A DNA stretch of 64,000 nt, taken from assembly GCA_036925085.1 (NCBI GenBank), contig JAUPFP010000024.1, forward strand, positions 262,001-326,000, written 5' to 3'. Positions within the stretch are counted from its first letter, which is position 1. Each line of letters begins with the position of its first letter. The notes beneath the pieces are model-generated. The model made no database searches. It was not told the origin of the DNA and saw only the letters and a list, made by a program, of their open reading frames with translations. A program made the translations under genes and the position numbers. The DNA comes from Brachycybe producta. Its lineage: Eukaryota; Arthropoda; Diplopoda; Playtdesmida; Andrognathidae. Shown here in pieces: positions 48,786 to 60,598 of the stretch.

Positions 48786-51730
48786 CATTGTCTTATACAA
48801 GTTTACAATGAAAAGCATGTTCATTTTTAGCAAATCATAACATATTTGCATGTTCAATTATTTAATAACTAGTGGGGTAACCCGTCATAAATGACGTGAG
48901 CAAAATTCACAGGCAATTGTGCGCATGCGCGTCGTTTTTTTTTTTTACTCTTCATTTTAATTTCAGTCACCCCCTCCCCCTTTTTTCCTCCCTCCACGTT
49001 TCTCTCTCCCCCCTTCCTCTACACTTTCCAACCTTTTCCCCTCTCCAATTTAATATCATGGGGTTCTTGGATGGGAAGGAATGAAGGAAGGATGACCTTG
49101 AGAAAAAAAAGCTCTTCATTTATTCAAATTTATATAAATTCCGACATGCTTCAATGGTTGTACAGCGTTACTTCAGAGACAGATAGATAGATACCCACAC
49201 AGACCTGGGATATTATATATATAATAATAAAAAACGAGAAAAAGTAATGTTTTGAAATTATAATTAATAAATCCGATTTTTTTTCCTGCTTGTGTGATCT
49301 TGCCCCAACTCTTAAATGATTTAAATAATTTAGCTAGAAATTAATTGTGTGATTATGCATTTTCTGCAAAGTTTATGTTTTTTTTTGTTGTTGCTTTTTA
49401 TTCATTTAGACATTTCAAAGCAATTTGCAATTGAAATGGGTTTTTTTTTTATTTCTTATTCTTGCAATACACATTCATAGGACGTTCTAATATTAATTGT
49501 TCTCGTTTGTTCATGTGGAGGAGGAGGAGGTGGATTCGGCATACATTCATTACCTATTGCCAAAACACAAGATTTACTCGACTGATGTTAATTTTCAGTG
49601 TAAATTTGCCGTTTTATAGAGTGACTGATACTGTAACTTAGAAGAAAAGCTTCTTTTAAAAAAAATTCCTTCTTTCGTATTTATTTTCAAAAGAAGGAAA
49701 ACATTTCTAATGAATTTGAATGAATGAAAACTGACGTTTTTTTTTGTCTTTTCTTTTGGAATTGCATTTAAATATGGGGTGTTGAAGATATAAAAGGACA
49801 AAACTATGTTTCTTCTTCATATTATTCATGTATAGGCATTTAAATTATTAGACGTATTCAACTGGTGGGCCACGTAATTCAAAATCGGCTGATACTTGCC
49901 TGCCTGCATTACAAAATAAACTAAAGTCTGTAAATTTGGCACTAGAGAAATCGGCTAAAACGTTAAAAACGCTTTCAGTTGTAAGTTTTGAATTTGAAAT
50001 TCAATAATTTACTCTGCAAACAGCCATATTGGAGGCTGCTTTTATGGCAGCGGGGTAACAGTCAGAATGTACCAGAATACTGCAAAATGGCGTTGTCAAA
50101 ACGGATTCGACTTAAGCGGCCGGTTTCTTAGATCGCAGTTGTGGTACTCCTGCTTACATTAGCAGCGTAGTAAACGCAATTAAGACTTAATGGGATTCAA
50201 CTTACGCGGTTTTTCTACTTAGGGAAGAATCACTTAAAAAATCCTGATGAATTTAACTTAGTAAGGAATTTAACAGAAGCGCCACATATCTTTAAGACTA
50301 ATTTGTTTTTTCAGTTGAATTTTTTTTCTTGCTGTGTGATCCAGCCTTATAAGATCATGCCTCAAGAATTTAAAGTTGGCCCTCAAGAAATGGAAAGTTG
50401 AACATCTTAGGTATATATAAGCCTATGATGTCCTTATGATATATCTACGTGTTCTTATAGGATGATCGAGGAGAATGGTGAAAAATGGAATCGAAAAAAG
50501 AGAAATTTAATGAAGAAAAGTTGTGTCTTTTTGTGGGGAATTAAAACGTTGATTGAGTTTTGGAAATTATGCAATTATCGAACCGTGGATTAATTCGTTC
50601 TTTATTTATTTTCTCATCCATAATATAATATCATCTTCCTTTCTCCTCGTCTCTTATTTCAAGAAAAATAACCATCTTCATCTGATGTTTCAATTGATAT
50701 TTTTATACAGAAAATGAAGATTTTTTTTAGGCGAGGTGTGTGTTTGAAAATTTAAGAATAAAATTTACAAATATCAAGTTTTTTTTATTTAAAAACAAAA
50801 TAAAAAAGATGATCTTTTTTAAAGATTAACAACAAAAAGGGTTAATGTATTTTCAATCGGATTTATTTCTTGTTTTGTTTTTTAAAAAAAAAGATTTGGT
50901 TAAATTTTTTAACAACAAAATCTAGTTTAACCCGTTGGAGAAAAAAAAGGAGGGATTTCAAGGTATTTTCTAGTTGTGTCCTATTTGAATATGTGATACA
51001 AATGAAGATGGTCTTTAAAATATGCATAGGAAAAACAGGTGAAAATAAAAAGTGGTCCTCGTCTTCATATTCACTACTCCCCCCCCCCCCCCCCAAATAG
51101 AAAACAATTGGATGTTTTAAATATTATCATCATCAAGTTGAAATGTCTCTTTGATGGCGCCCACTGTGTGATTGTCCCGACATCCAATGTTGTGTCCAGG
51201 GGGAAGGAAAAACAACCAACCCTCCTCCTTCTCCCTTGAACAAACAAGGGAGGGAGGGAGGAGGGTATTTCGCCTGCATTAAATAAACTGTGGCCTCCTT
51301 CCCCCGTAGAGGTAACATGGTTTTTTTATGTTATTTTTCCCACCCTTTCTGAATTTTTCTTATTTTAAAATTACCATCTTCTATGCATTTTATCTAAAAT
51401 ATTTCATCTATCCGCTAGAGGGAGACACACCTGTTGATCGCTTATTATTCAGGAATAGGACCAACCCCCCTCCCCCCTTTACAGGCATCCTTATTGGTTA
51501 AAACTATCTTGTTTTTATTAATTGTTGTTTTATTTTTTACATAATATTGTATAGAAATACGATTCATTTTTCACCTTTGTGACAATAAATTATAATATTA
51601 TTATTATTATATTGAAAAGATGTTAATTTTATATTTCTCTCACTTTTCAACTCTTTTATCTTTCGAAGAAATGATGATGATTGGTGATCGAAATGAGAAT
51701 TTAGTTAAGATGAGAGAGAGGAGTTCATTT
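48786..51730. other. Noncoding; AT-rich, pyrimidine-rich tracts
   Basis: A pyrimidine-rich strand at 48965-49050 and poly-C at 51079-51094. No gene or defined element. Confidence 0.55.
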
Positions 51731-51873
51731 TACAATTACAATTAGTACTCTGCTAGCAGCCAAATAGGCCTATGGCAGAGGGACATAAAAGTCCACATGC
51801 AGCATTAACATATACATGCACATATATAAAAACAAAACGAATATGCAAATGTCAATCCCACAAAACAAAATTA
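51731..51873 (-). repeat. Family S repeat, copy 3 (most complete)
   Basis: The longest copy, from TACAATTACAATTAGTACTC to CAATCCCACAAAACAAAATT, including GGCAGAGGGACATAAAAGTC and the middle TGCACATATATAAAAACAAA. Its leading TACAATTACAATTA is a short tandem repeat. Confidence 0.83.
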
Positions 51874-51972
51874 TTCCTGGCATTCACCACTTCTTCCTCG
51901 GGAAGAGTTTCATTGTCTTATATAACTCTAGGGGGAAAAAAGCCCAATAATATGAATCTGTTCTAGCGAAAA

Positions 51973-52021
51973 TCTCAAAAATTGTTTATTTTTTTTTAAA
52001 AAAAATAAACAATTTTTGAGA
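51973..52021. repeat. 49-bp near-perfect palindrome
   Basis: TCTCAAAAATTGTTTATT followed by a T run, then an A run and AATAAACAATTTTTGAGA. The T run has nine bases and the A run eight, so a single base is unpaired. It abuts the left end of the family D element and may be an extension of it. Confidence 0.93.
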
Positions 52022-52030
52022 ACAAATCGG

Positions 52031-52425
52031 GTGCCTAATTACAGAAAAAAAAAATCATAAAATTGTTACAATCATACCTTATTATAATACTCTTATCATT
52101 TTATATGACTTATCACATTATGTTGTATATCAGTCAGTGGCAGTCATAATAATGTTTTGTACAAGGTTATATGAGGTAGATATAACAATTAAATGTCATA
52201 TGACCCAGAAAAATAAATAAAAACTGTCATATCTAGCTCATAATCTTGCAACAGTCACAAAATCAAATTACAAAATATTATTATGACAAATATTGTCATA
52301 TGACTGCCGGTGACTGATGTGTACATAATAATATGACAGTCATAAAATAATAGTGCCCTAGGAGTGACATCCTTAAGGTATGACTTTTACAATTTTCTGA
52401 CTTTTTTTTGTAATTAGGCCCCAGT
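52031..52425. mobile_element. Family D element with inverted ends (about 395 bp)
   Basis: The left end GTGCCTAATTACAG, with ATAAAATTGTTACAATCATA inside it, pairs with right-end TATGACTTTTACAATTTTCT and GTAATTAGGCCCC, giving imperfect inverted ends of about 47 bp. The interior holds repeated GTCATATGAC palindromes. No coding frame and no clear target duplication. Confidence 0.72.
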
Positions 52426-54766
52426 TTTCTAAATTCAGATACAAAAACTGTGACTATTTAGCTAATATTTGTCCTTCTGTTTTTGGTATTTACTATTAGG
52501 AATGCATTAGTAAATTCCATCCATGTTTATAGAATACTAGAAACAGCCACTGCTTCCTGTTGTTTAATCTCAAGTTGCCAGTTTGTTGTATTGATGAGAA
52601 GAAGAAACCCATCTATCTATCATTATTATTATAGGATCATTTTTTTTTTCATTTCTCTCTCCTGTATCCTCCCCCCTCCCCTTTAAAGGTTCTGTTTGCA
52701 CAATGATTCCCAAAGGAACTTCATAAGTTCATTGTTAGGATATTTTCTATAGTGTCTCTTTCTCTGTGCCTACTTCTGGTTGGTCCAATTCTACTGTGCT
52801 GTGCTGTGTGGATTGCAAAAGCAGCTGTTGATGTATTCATGATGATGATGTTGTGTGGTGATGATATCATGATGGGGAAAGAATGAAAGATGATGATGAT
52901 GTTGGGGGAACAGGGACCTTATAGGAACCAATCTTTCTTTTAGTAACAATGGCAAGTCACAGACCTCTTGGGTTCAGTTTTAATCCTATGTGCTGATAGA
53001 TACGAATATTGATGTGGGCCAATCACAACACTCATTTATTTGTCACACCACCTCGATTATTTTTACCCAATAAGTACAACAGTTACACTACTAGTACCTA
53101 CCGTACTACTAAGTAGAAGTCAGGTACTGTCTTTTACAGTGCACAATGCATATTTGGGAAGATTGATGTTACAGATTTTTTTGTTTGTAAATTTATGTAA
53201 CTGGAGTCACTGTTGGAAACCGGAAATGTATGAGTGCACAAAATTTGAATTTTTACAAGAAACATTGGTGGTATTGCATCTCTTTTTGTCATTGCCCTTT
53301 CTAGTTTATATTAAGTTACCCTTTCTAGTCTACGTATTGCGTCTAATAAAACATAAATTTTGATGTTTAGTATAGTAATTAACAGATGGAATCAGTATAC
53401 AATTATTATTCCATTTTTATTAATAAAATATTTAATGTAGGCCTGTCTTTACGTACTTCTACTAAAATATACAACAAGCTGAATCAATTCAGTTGTAAAA
53501 AGCAATTAAAAACATTAATTTAGGTAATTTTTTCAACTGGTTTTCGCATTGAAACAGTCATTTGTTGTTTCTTCCATTTACTATAAAGTATAGTTGACTG
53601 TTCTGAATTTCTGAGGTCCAATTAATGAGTTTGTCCTTAATTAGACAAATTAAATCTCAAGTTTGTAGTTTTATTTGATAATTGCAAAGAAACCCAATTA
53701 AATTCATGAAAATTAATAGGTTATTTTTTATATGCGTTTATGAAATTATAAGTGTTTTATATAAAAAGCGAAAGGCAGATTTGAAAAACATCAAAACTAC
53801 ACATTTCCTAATAATAGTATTTGAATTTGAATTAATACTCTGCAAGCAGCTCAAATGGCCCATGGCAGAGGGACGACAAAGTCCAAAAACAGCATATATA
53901 GTATTGTATATTATATAATTATATTTCGGCGTTTATTCAGTTTAGCGTTTGTTCAATTTGGCGCTGAATCAGTTACCTCTTTTTCTTGTTTAAATTAGTC
54001 CTCCTCCTCAATGGTGGTGGTGGTCATTGAACAATGCACAACATTTTACAAGCTGAGGAGGTGGAGTCAGTTAGGACCAGTCATTTTGAAACAATGGCTA
54101 TTGTATAATTGCATAATATATATATTATGTAGATTTTAACTTTCGTGGTTCTGCGTGAAATAAATCGTGATTATATTATCGTGAATCGTGATGCAATTTG
54201 AAAAAAAAAAGAGGATGATATTGGATATCGAAATTGAATGTTAGAATTTTTCTTTCTTTGATTGCCACCATTCAATATTCATCATTTAGATTGTTGTTGA
54301 AAAATAATATTAAAAAGAAATAACGCTTTCTAGTCACATATGGTCCCCCCCCCCCTCTCAACCCCGTAATTGGCTTCAGGTAGCATTTAGCCTCCTCCTA
54401 AGGGAGATGGCCGTTAACATTCTTTCAACTTTTTATTTTTGCTTGTTTGGTTTTGTATTATAACAGGTTCTAGTTGTTGTTGTTCTTTTTTTTTTTGTCT
54501 CCATTTCCAACACTTCGAAAGTTACAACTTAAAAGTTTAAGTAACTACAAAAATTCAACTGAATTGAAATGGATGGGGAGACATGTTTTATTTTGTAAAA
54601 GAAGAGATAAATTTCTTTGGCTGTCGAGAGTTATTTTGAAGAGGTTGGACTTGTTTTTTTCTCTCAAGTCAAATGGTTGTTTTGTGTCTCATTTTTTTTT
54701 TCAATTTGGATTTTTATTAGAGGTGTGAGTGAGCCAGAAGCGCAATACAAGAGAGGTTTACATTAA
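52426..54766. other. Noncoding; nothing defined except one S fragment
   Basis: The 107-codon frame at 53040-53363 is hydrophobic and T-rich with no recognisable family. GTGCTGTGCTGTG and GATGATGATG runs near 52.8-52.9 kb. Confidence 0.5.
53829..53900 (-). repeat. Family S repeat, copy 4, diverged fragment
   Basis: AATTAATACTCTGCAAGCAG, GGCCCATGGCAGAGGGACGA and CAAAGTCCAAAAACAGCAT align to the core of the other copies with several differences. The remainder is missing. Confidence 0.72.
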
Positions 54767-55215
54767 GGGCTCGCTTATACCTGCCTCACAGTAAGATGAA
54801 GCTTGTGACGTCAGTCATGTTGACGTACAATTTAGGCTTGTGTCATTTAGTTTGATAGAATTGGGGTTCTTGCAATTTTTTGTTATTACCTCCCCCCTAG
54901 CCCCCTTTTTAATCGGACAAAACTAAATTTTTGACAGGCATTTAGAAATCGGGGAAAACACAAGTTGGCTCTGCCCTTTTTATGACGACTGGGAACTTCT
55001 AATTGGTTTGTTGTGTGGTTTGCCGTTGAAAAGGGCGGAGCATGTGACGTCAGACTACATAACCAACCAATTAGAAGTTGCGTTCGTCATAAAAAGGGCG
55101 GAGCCAACGTCTGTTTATCCCGTTTTCTAATTGCCTGTAAAAAATTGTGGCAACAACACTTACGTCACAAGCTTCTCATCTTACAAGTGATGCTGCGACT
55201 ATATCAGGAGTAGAC
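54767..55215. mobile_element. Older foldback split by a family A insertion
   Basis: GTAAGATGAAGCTTGTGACG at 54791-54810 pairs with CGTCACAAGCTTCTCATCTT on the far side of the family A copy. Outer CTGCCTCACA and TGATGCTGC also pair partly. The left end TTAAGGGCTCGC matches, inverted, a site at about 48.77 kb (GCGAGCCCTTAA). The left arm carries its own TGACGTCA at 54806-54813. Confidence 0.7.
54934..55138 (-). mobile_element. Family A MITE, copy 12, chimeric and nested (205 bp)
   Basis: The left arm is of the CACAAGTTGG/ATCGGGG type; the right arm is of the 17-kb copy's type (GTCTGTTTATCCCGTTTTCTAATTGCC). This makes it a second clear arm chimera. TGACGTCA is at 55045-55052. The copy sits between the two halves of another inverted repeat (54781-54810 with 55159-55196), so it inserted into a pre-existing foldback. 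Confidence 0.93.
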
Positions 55216-56708
55216 TCAACACGTTATTCTCATTATACAGACTGTGATTTATACTTGCTGCCATTTTAACTTTGGACACATCAGCACTGCTGAACTAAAG
55301 GGACCTTATATTTAAAATGTCCAGCATGCCAAACTTTATAGTGAGCTCACTTTATGAAAACCATTAAACCCACGAGACCCATAACGTCCACCTGATCATC
55401 CATGAGGTCTCTAGAAAGCCAGCTGACCTTATGAGGCTCACAATGCCGAAGGGCTTTTTTTTATATAAAATTTCCAGTTCAGCTCGGTTCCGTGGGTTTT
55501 TTATGTAGGTACAGTATATCTAAACTGAACTGAGGAAACTGATGCCAAAATCTTCACACACAAAAAATATTAGCCTATTATTGGCAATGATATTCTTGTG
55601 TGGTGGTTCAATTTTAGACAAGAAATTCTTGTTTTGAATCTTCCAAGTTTTAAAATAAGTCGAGAAGGAACAATGACTCGGGTTTTTTTTTCTTTTTTTC
55701 TAATCTTAAGATCATTTTTGGGGATTGTTTTCTGTTTTGGTCACACATTTTGTATGGAGTGTGGAATGAGGTTGCAGGAAGGGAATGAATAAAAAAGGAG
55801 GAGGAGAAATTGTGGAAGATTCCCGTTGAGATTTTCGTCCATGGAACCGATGTTTTTGTGGTGATTTTTCTGCACGGGTGTCTAGCCACAGTTGCTCTCT
55901 CTCTCTCTCTTTTTATAAAACAACAACGAACAATAATAAAAGAAACAGCTATAGCTTTTTAGTAGTTTTTTTTAGCTCTGAAAAATCAGTTCATAATAAT
56001 AATAATAATAATATTAATAATAGTAGTAATAGTAAGAATAAAAATAACTGAGTTGGAAAAAAGGGATTTCTTTGAAATTGAAGCTGAGTTGGTGGTGAGT
56101 GAGGGTGGAAGTCAAGAGTTTTGAATGGATTTTTATATAAAAATCCACTTTTTTTTTCTCGTTTCTATTAAGTTCCAATTTTATTTTTAAATCTCATGTG
56201 AACTAAGATATTTATGAAACTCATAGAAAGAGAGAAAAAGGCATTTATGATTCCAACAACAACAATAATAATAATAATAACAACAACAACAAAGAAATTG
56301 TTGAATCATCTTTGTACATTAGTCAATTTTATTGGCTGACTTCACGAAGTTTTTCGATCATCCATCCATTTTAAAAATATCTAAAAAAAAAAAAGGTTGT
56401 CTTTTGTTGTGACACTTAATAAAAAAAATAGTAGATAAGATTATTATTAACATAAGAGATAAAATGTGGAATTTATTACGTTTTAATGTGTCTTATCATA
56501 ATATTCAATTCTAAAGACAACATTTTAAAATAATTAAATTCGTCATATTATTTTTTGATTCGGATATCTTTTAAATCTGTAACATTTGTCATAAATTCTC
56601 TGAGTGTTATAACTTATAAGTTATAACAAAAAAATGGGTTAAGTTAATTATTCAGTTCTTTTATTTTAAAACGTTGCTTAAATAAAACAAAAGGTTAAAG
56701 GTTGGTTT
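55216..56708. other. Noncoding; simple repeats
   Basis: (AAT)n near 55996 and (AAC/AAT)n at 56258-56292, and a GCCCA-like stretch near 55370-55450. Confidence 0.55.
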
Positions 56709-57058
56709 ATGAACAGCTGATTCTCTAATTCTTGATTATTCTGTCTTTCATAAAAGCAACATTTAGAGAAACTAGAAAGTGTTTTAGAAACTAGAAGGGT
56801 AGCTAGCGTATTCACTTAAGATGCTATTTTCCACGTTAAATATCTTTCAAAATAGACTTTTTAAAGACAGAAATTTTAAAAAAAAACTCATTTGAAAGAT
56901 ATTTAACGTGGAAAATATCATCTTAAGTGAATGCGCTATAGCTACCCTTCTAGTTTCTAAAACACGTTCAATTGCGTTTCTCTTCATTTTGCTCGTGAAC
57001 GATACAATAATGAAGATTTCGAGAGGCCGCCGAGTTTTACACTTAACCACCACCTTTA
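56709..57058. mobile_element. Family B foldback, best preserved copy
   Basis: The inner arms TTCCACGTTAAATATCTTTC and GAAAGATATTTAACGTGGAA pair exactly. The next arm segments TTAGAAACTAGAAGGGTAGC and GCTACCCTTCTAGTTTCTAA pair exactly as well. Outer segments TTCTGTCTTTCA and CGAGAGGCCGCCGAG are family hallmarks. This copy is the best template for a consensus. Confidence 0.82.
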
Positions 57059-58631
57059 AACATAATATGATTACAGCCTGAGACAAATTGTCCGCGTTAG
57101 TTCTAGTTAGTCTCTTGTTAGTTTAGCCTTGTATTTTAAAGCTTAGTTTTGGCTTTTTAGTATAAAACGTAAAATGAACTGTGATTTGACTTTTCAACTT
57201 TTTTTTTATAAGCTCAATTAGATTCTACGATTTTCTGGATTTTAAAATTGCGGAACAAATCAAGAAATGATTCTTTTCTTGTTGAATTCGTTTCTCTCGT
57301 TTTTTTTTCTTTTCAAATTGTACAATTTTTCATCGTAAAAAAATATACAATTGAGAAAATGTGTTGAATACGAATTGTAGAAGAAGAAGAAAAAAACATG
57401 TGAGATTTTTCTCTTCATATTTTATAAACATGAAATTAATAGTTGAATTTGGTTGGCGCTAATCTGGCGCCAATTTGAACAAGGGCCAAACGGAATAACC
57501 GCGAATTAGGCCCACAATACGACTGTACATATTTGGAATTTGAATAAGCGCAAGAATTGAATAAAATGTCAAATTTTTTTATTCTTGAATTTGTGGCGCT
57601 TAAGGCGTTTAAGGTTCCAGATGAATAAATAAAAATTGTTTGATTATTTTCAGAGGAAATTTCTTCAATTTTTCATAAATATCCTTTCTAGAGCTCGATA
57701 AAAAGATCTCTGAAAACAACATCTGAAGCATAAATTCCACTTAATAAATTGAATAATTAGAATAGGCTGCCAGTGGTATGATGGAAAACTGAATCAATTT
57801 TAAAGTATTATCTAAAAACAGATAATAATATTGAAAACATTATTTCAGAAAACTCTGAAAATTGAAATAGAACTCTAAAAAAATACATATAACGGAAAAC
57901 AAGAGAAAAAGTCACAATTTGTAGCTAGATTTGGTGCTGAATTACATAAAGAGTAATTGTTCTGTTCATTGAACTAGTCTAGCAAAGGCCCTTTAGAGTA
58001 GAAAAAATATGAGCAAGAAGTTGTTTTTGTTTATCAAATTCCATATTAACGTTGAAAAAAAAAAAAGATTTATGCAAATGAGGGAGTGACAAATTTTTTT
58101 TTTTACTCTAGTTTTAAGTGAATTTGAAGAAAAAAACTTTTCTTGTCTTATGGGTTTCACTTCTTTCTTTCAAAAATGTGCAAATGAAAAATTCGTTAGT
58201 TTCGCATGTGCATTTAGAATTAATGTGTCTATTTCTAGGTAAAGTATAGACTTTGATAAGATGGTAAATTAATTAAAATTGTCAAGTATTCATGTTGGAA
58301 AGGGGGGGAGTTATAACGACGACAACGGTTCCTAGTTCGTTTGTTCTTCGCTGAGTCGGGTTTGTCGGCAAAAAGGTTTCAATTCGATCATGTGTTTCAC
58401 ATTTCATAATTGAATTAGAGATTTGCGAATTAGGAACCAGGAGGAGGAGGACGAGGAGAATCGTGTTTCGTTTCTTCTCTTTTTACTGAACTTTTTACTT
58501 GCAATGTACTTTATTACCTTATTTTTTGGTGGGTTTTGCATTGCATATATAACATAATAATAATAATGATGACGATGATGATGATACAATTTATTAGACG
58601 TTTCTTTGGTTGTTTCATATATCATCATCAT
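57059..58631. other. Noncoding; GGCGC motif cluster
   Basis: 57449-57600 has GGCGCTAATCTGGCGCC, GAATAAGCGC and GTGGCGCTTAAGGCG, similar to motifs at the window start and at 53.93 kb; possibly an old repeat. Otherwise AT-rich. Confidence 0.45.
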
Positions 58632-58973
58632 TAGGGCACGGATATTTGTATGCGGAATATCAGGCAAATGTTTTTTTCAATCTGTGGCCCAAGAGCCAAC
58701 AGTTACGATTTTTTTCTAATAAAAAAACACTGGTTAGCGACTAGAACTTTCTAGTTGACACGTGATAATAAGCAGACATCTAGCCTCTAACCAGTCTTTT
58801 TGATTCTAAAGAGCATAATTACAGTTACATTCTAATGATGATTACTTCACAATTGGCACTTCCGATCCACTCCGATTTGTATGCGGAATGTCAAACACAA
58901 ATGTTTCTCAATCTGTGGGCCACAGATTGAGAAACATTTGTGTTTGACATTCCGCATACAAATCGGAGCCCTA
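58632..58973. mobile_element. Family E hAT-like foldback, copy 2 (342 bp)
   Basis: Flanked by atcatcat at 58624-58631 and 58974-58981, an 8-bp match expected of hAT elements, although the sequence is low-complexity. Ends are TAGGGCACGGATATTTGTAT and ATACAAATCGGAGCCCTA. The interior shares CACTGGTTAGCGACTAGAAC and ATTACTTCACAATTGGCA with the 8-kb copy. The right end contains a perfect hairpin, so the terminal sequence occurs three times in the element. Confidence 0.88.
58870..58968. repeat. Perfect 48-bp-arm hairpin with 3-base loop
   Basis: 58870-58917 is the exact reverse complement of 58921-58968 by eye, separated by ggc. The outer bases are CTCCGATTTGTATGCGG and CCGCATACAAATCGGAG; the inner ones are TCTCAATCTGTG and CACAGATTGAGA. 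It forms the right terminus of the family E element. Confidence 0.95.
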
Positions 58974-60290
58974 ATCATCATCATAGGGCCTAAAGTATGT
59001 GTCTTTTGTTCTGTGCAATTTTCCCTCCCTCCCCCTCTATTTTGACTATGTTAAGTAGCATTGAAGGAGGGAGAAAGGAGGAGAGGTCCAAATGGGGGAA
59101 TGGGAACTTGCAGCTCTCTCTCTTGAGGGTCCCAAACGTAATCTCACACACTCTATGAAGCTGAAGAAAAAAACAGAATCCTTTGTCCGTCCAGTTCCAC
59201 ATTTGGAATTGAAAAACACATAATTATTGGTAAGAGAAGTAAACTAAAATAACAAGAAAGGATGTTTTTCTAACGGCTGGCAGGCGATTCTTAAGAGTTG
59301 GCGATTTTTTTGAACAATTCTGTCTTCGATGCTATTTCATGGTTAATACCGATATTAACCGAATAATCAGAAAATAACCGAACTTAGGAGAACAAAAAAG
59401 TCCATCAAACAGAAGAAGTCAAGGAACCCTGATTTTCATCTTTAGTTTCAAACTTCAATGTTTTAATGGGAAATTTTGAGTTTTTGAGTTTAGTAAAAAT
59501 CGATTTTGTTGTGATTCATCGATTAAGCGCGCTATTCCTCCCCTATACCTGAGTGTCCATTTTGGGCAATGTGGCATTGGGATATATATGTTCCTAATAG
59601 ACATATATATTACGCGTGCCCAAACGTTTGTTGTTTAATCATGTATTATATAATAAAGAGAGAAGAAAATGCCCTTTTAAATAGGAGAGGGTTCTTCTTA
59701 TTTTTGTACTTAGTCGACCTTTTCTTCTAAAATACGGCTTAATGTCGTCTGTCGGCTTTTTTGTCTTTCTTTCCTCCTGTTTTACTCGCTAATTATTGTC
59801 ACGCCGTAATCCACACAAACATAATATCGTCGTCGTACTTAGTATTTGTGGGGGTTGGGACTTAGTAAAAATTGTAACAATAATAATAATACCACCACCC
59901 AAAGTTGGTGCTTTTTTTTTCTTCTTTTCTCTCTGTTTTTCTAATGAATTACAAGAAGATTATACTTTGTTTCAATGGAGTTTTCTATAACAAGGGGGGG
60001 GGGGGGTACATTAAAGTTTGTTTCAATAATAATAATAAATACATAAAGGAGAGAGTAAAGCCACACAAGCTTTAAAATGTAATCCTTTCGACTAATAACA
60101 TTAATATATAGCATTTTCGTTTATCTTTAAACCCCTCCTCCTCCTCCTTCTTCCATTTTCCATTCGTTATTACAATTTCTCTTTATTATTAGAGAGAAGG
60201 AGGAGGACCAAGGGGCCACTTTTGATTTCGAAACTTAGATAAATATTCTTCTGCAACCAAAAAATGCTTCTTCTTCTTCTTCTGGTGATG
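58974..60290. other. Noncoding; nothing recognised
   Basis: Simple sequence, a short ATATATATGT/ACATATATAT hairpin near 59581 and a G13 tract at 59994-60006. Confidence 0.55.
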
Positions 60291-60598
60291 GCTTAAGGTG
60301 GTGGTTTTCAAGTGTAAACGCGGTCTCTCCAGCGAGCTAGTCTTTCAGAAGTGCAAAATGAAGAGAAACTTTGAATGTGTTTTAGAAACTAGACGGGCAA
60401 TTTGAACATTTTCATGTTGATGTTTCTTTTCTTTTTTTTTAAAAAAAATAAGCTTTGTATGTTTGTAAACAAACCATTTTTAAAAAAGTTTATTTTGAAA
60501 AATATCGATGTGAAAATGAGCTACTGTTCTCGTTTCTTAGTGTTGACTCCTCTGTCAACGCAGAAATAATCAGATTTTGAAAATCAGCTGTTCATAAA
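60291..60598. mobile_element. Family B foldback (60.3 kb copy)
   Basis: It starts GCTTAAGGTGGTGGTTTTCA, the reverse complement of the AAACCACCTTAAG end seen at 61.87 kb. It continues through AAAATGAAGAGAAACTTTG and TTAGAAACTAGACGGGCAA, and its centre has AAAAAGTTTATTTTGAAAAA. The right outer arm is degraded; the end is AAAATCAGCTGTTCATAAA. Confidence 0.72.
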
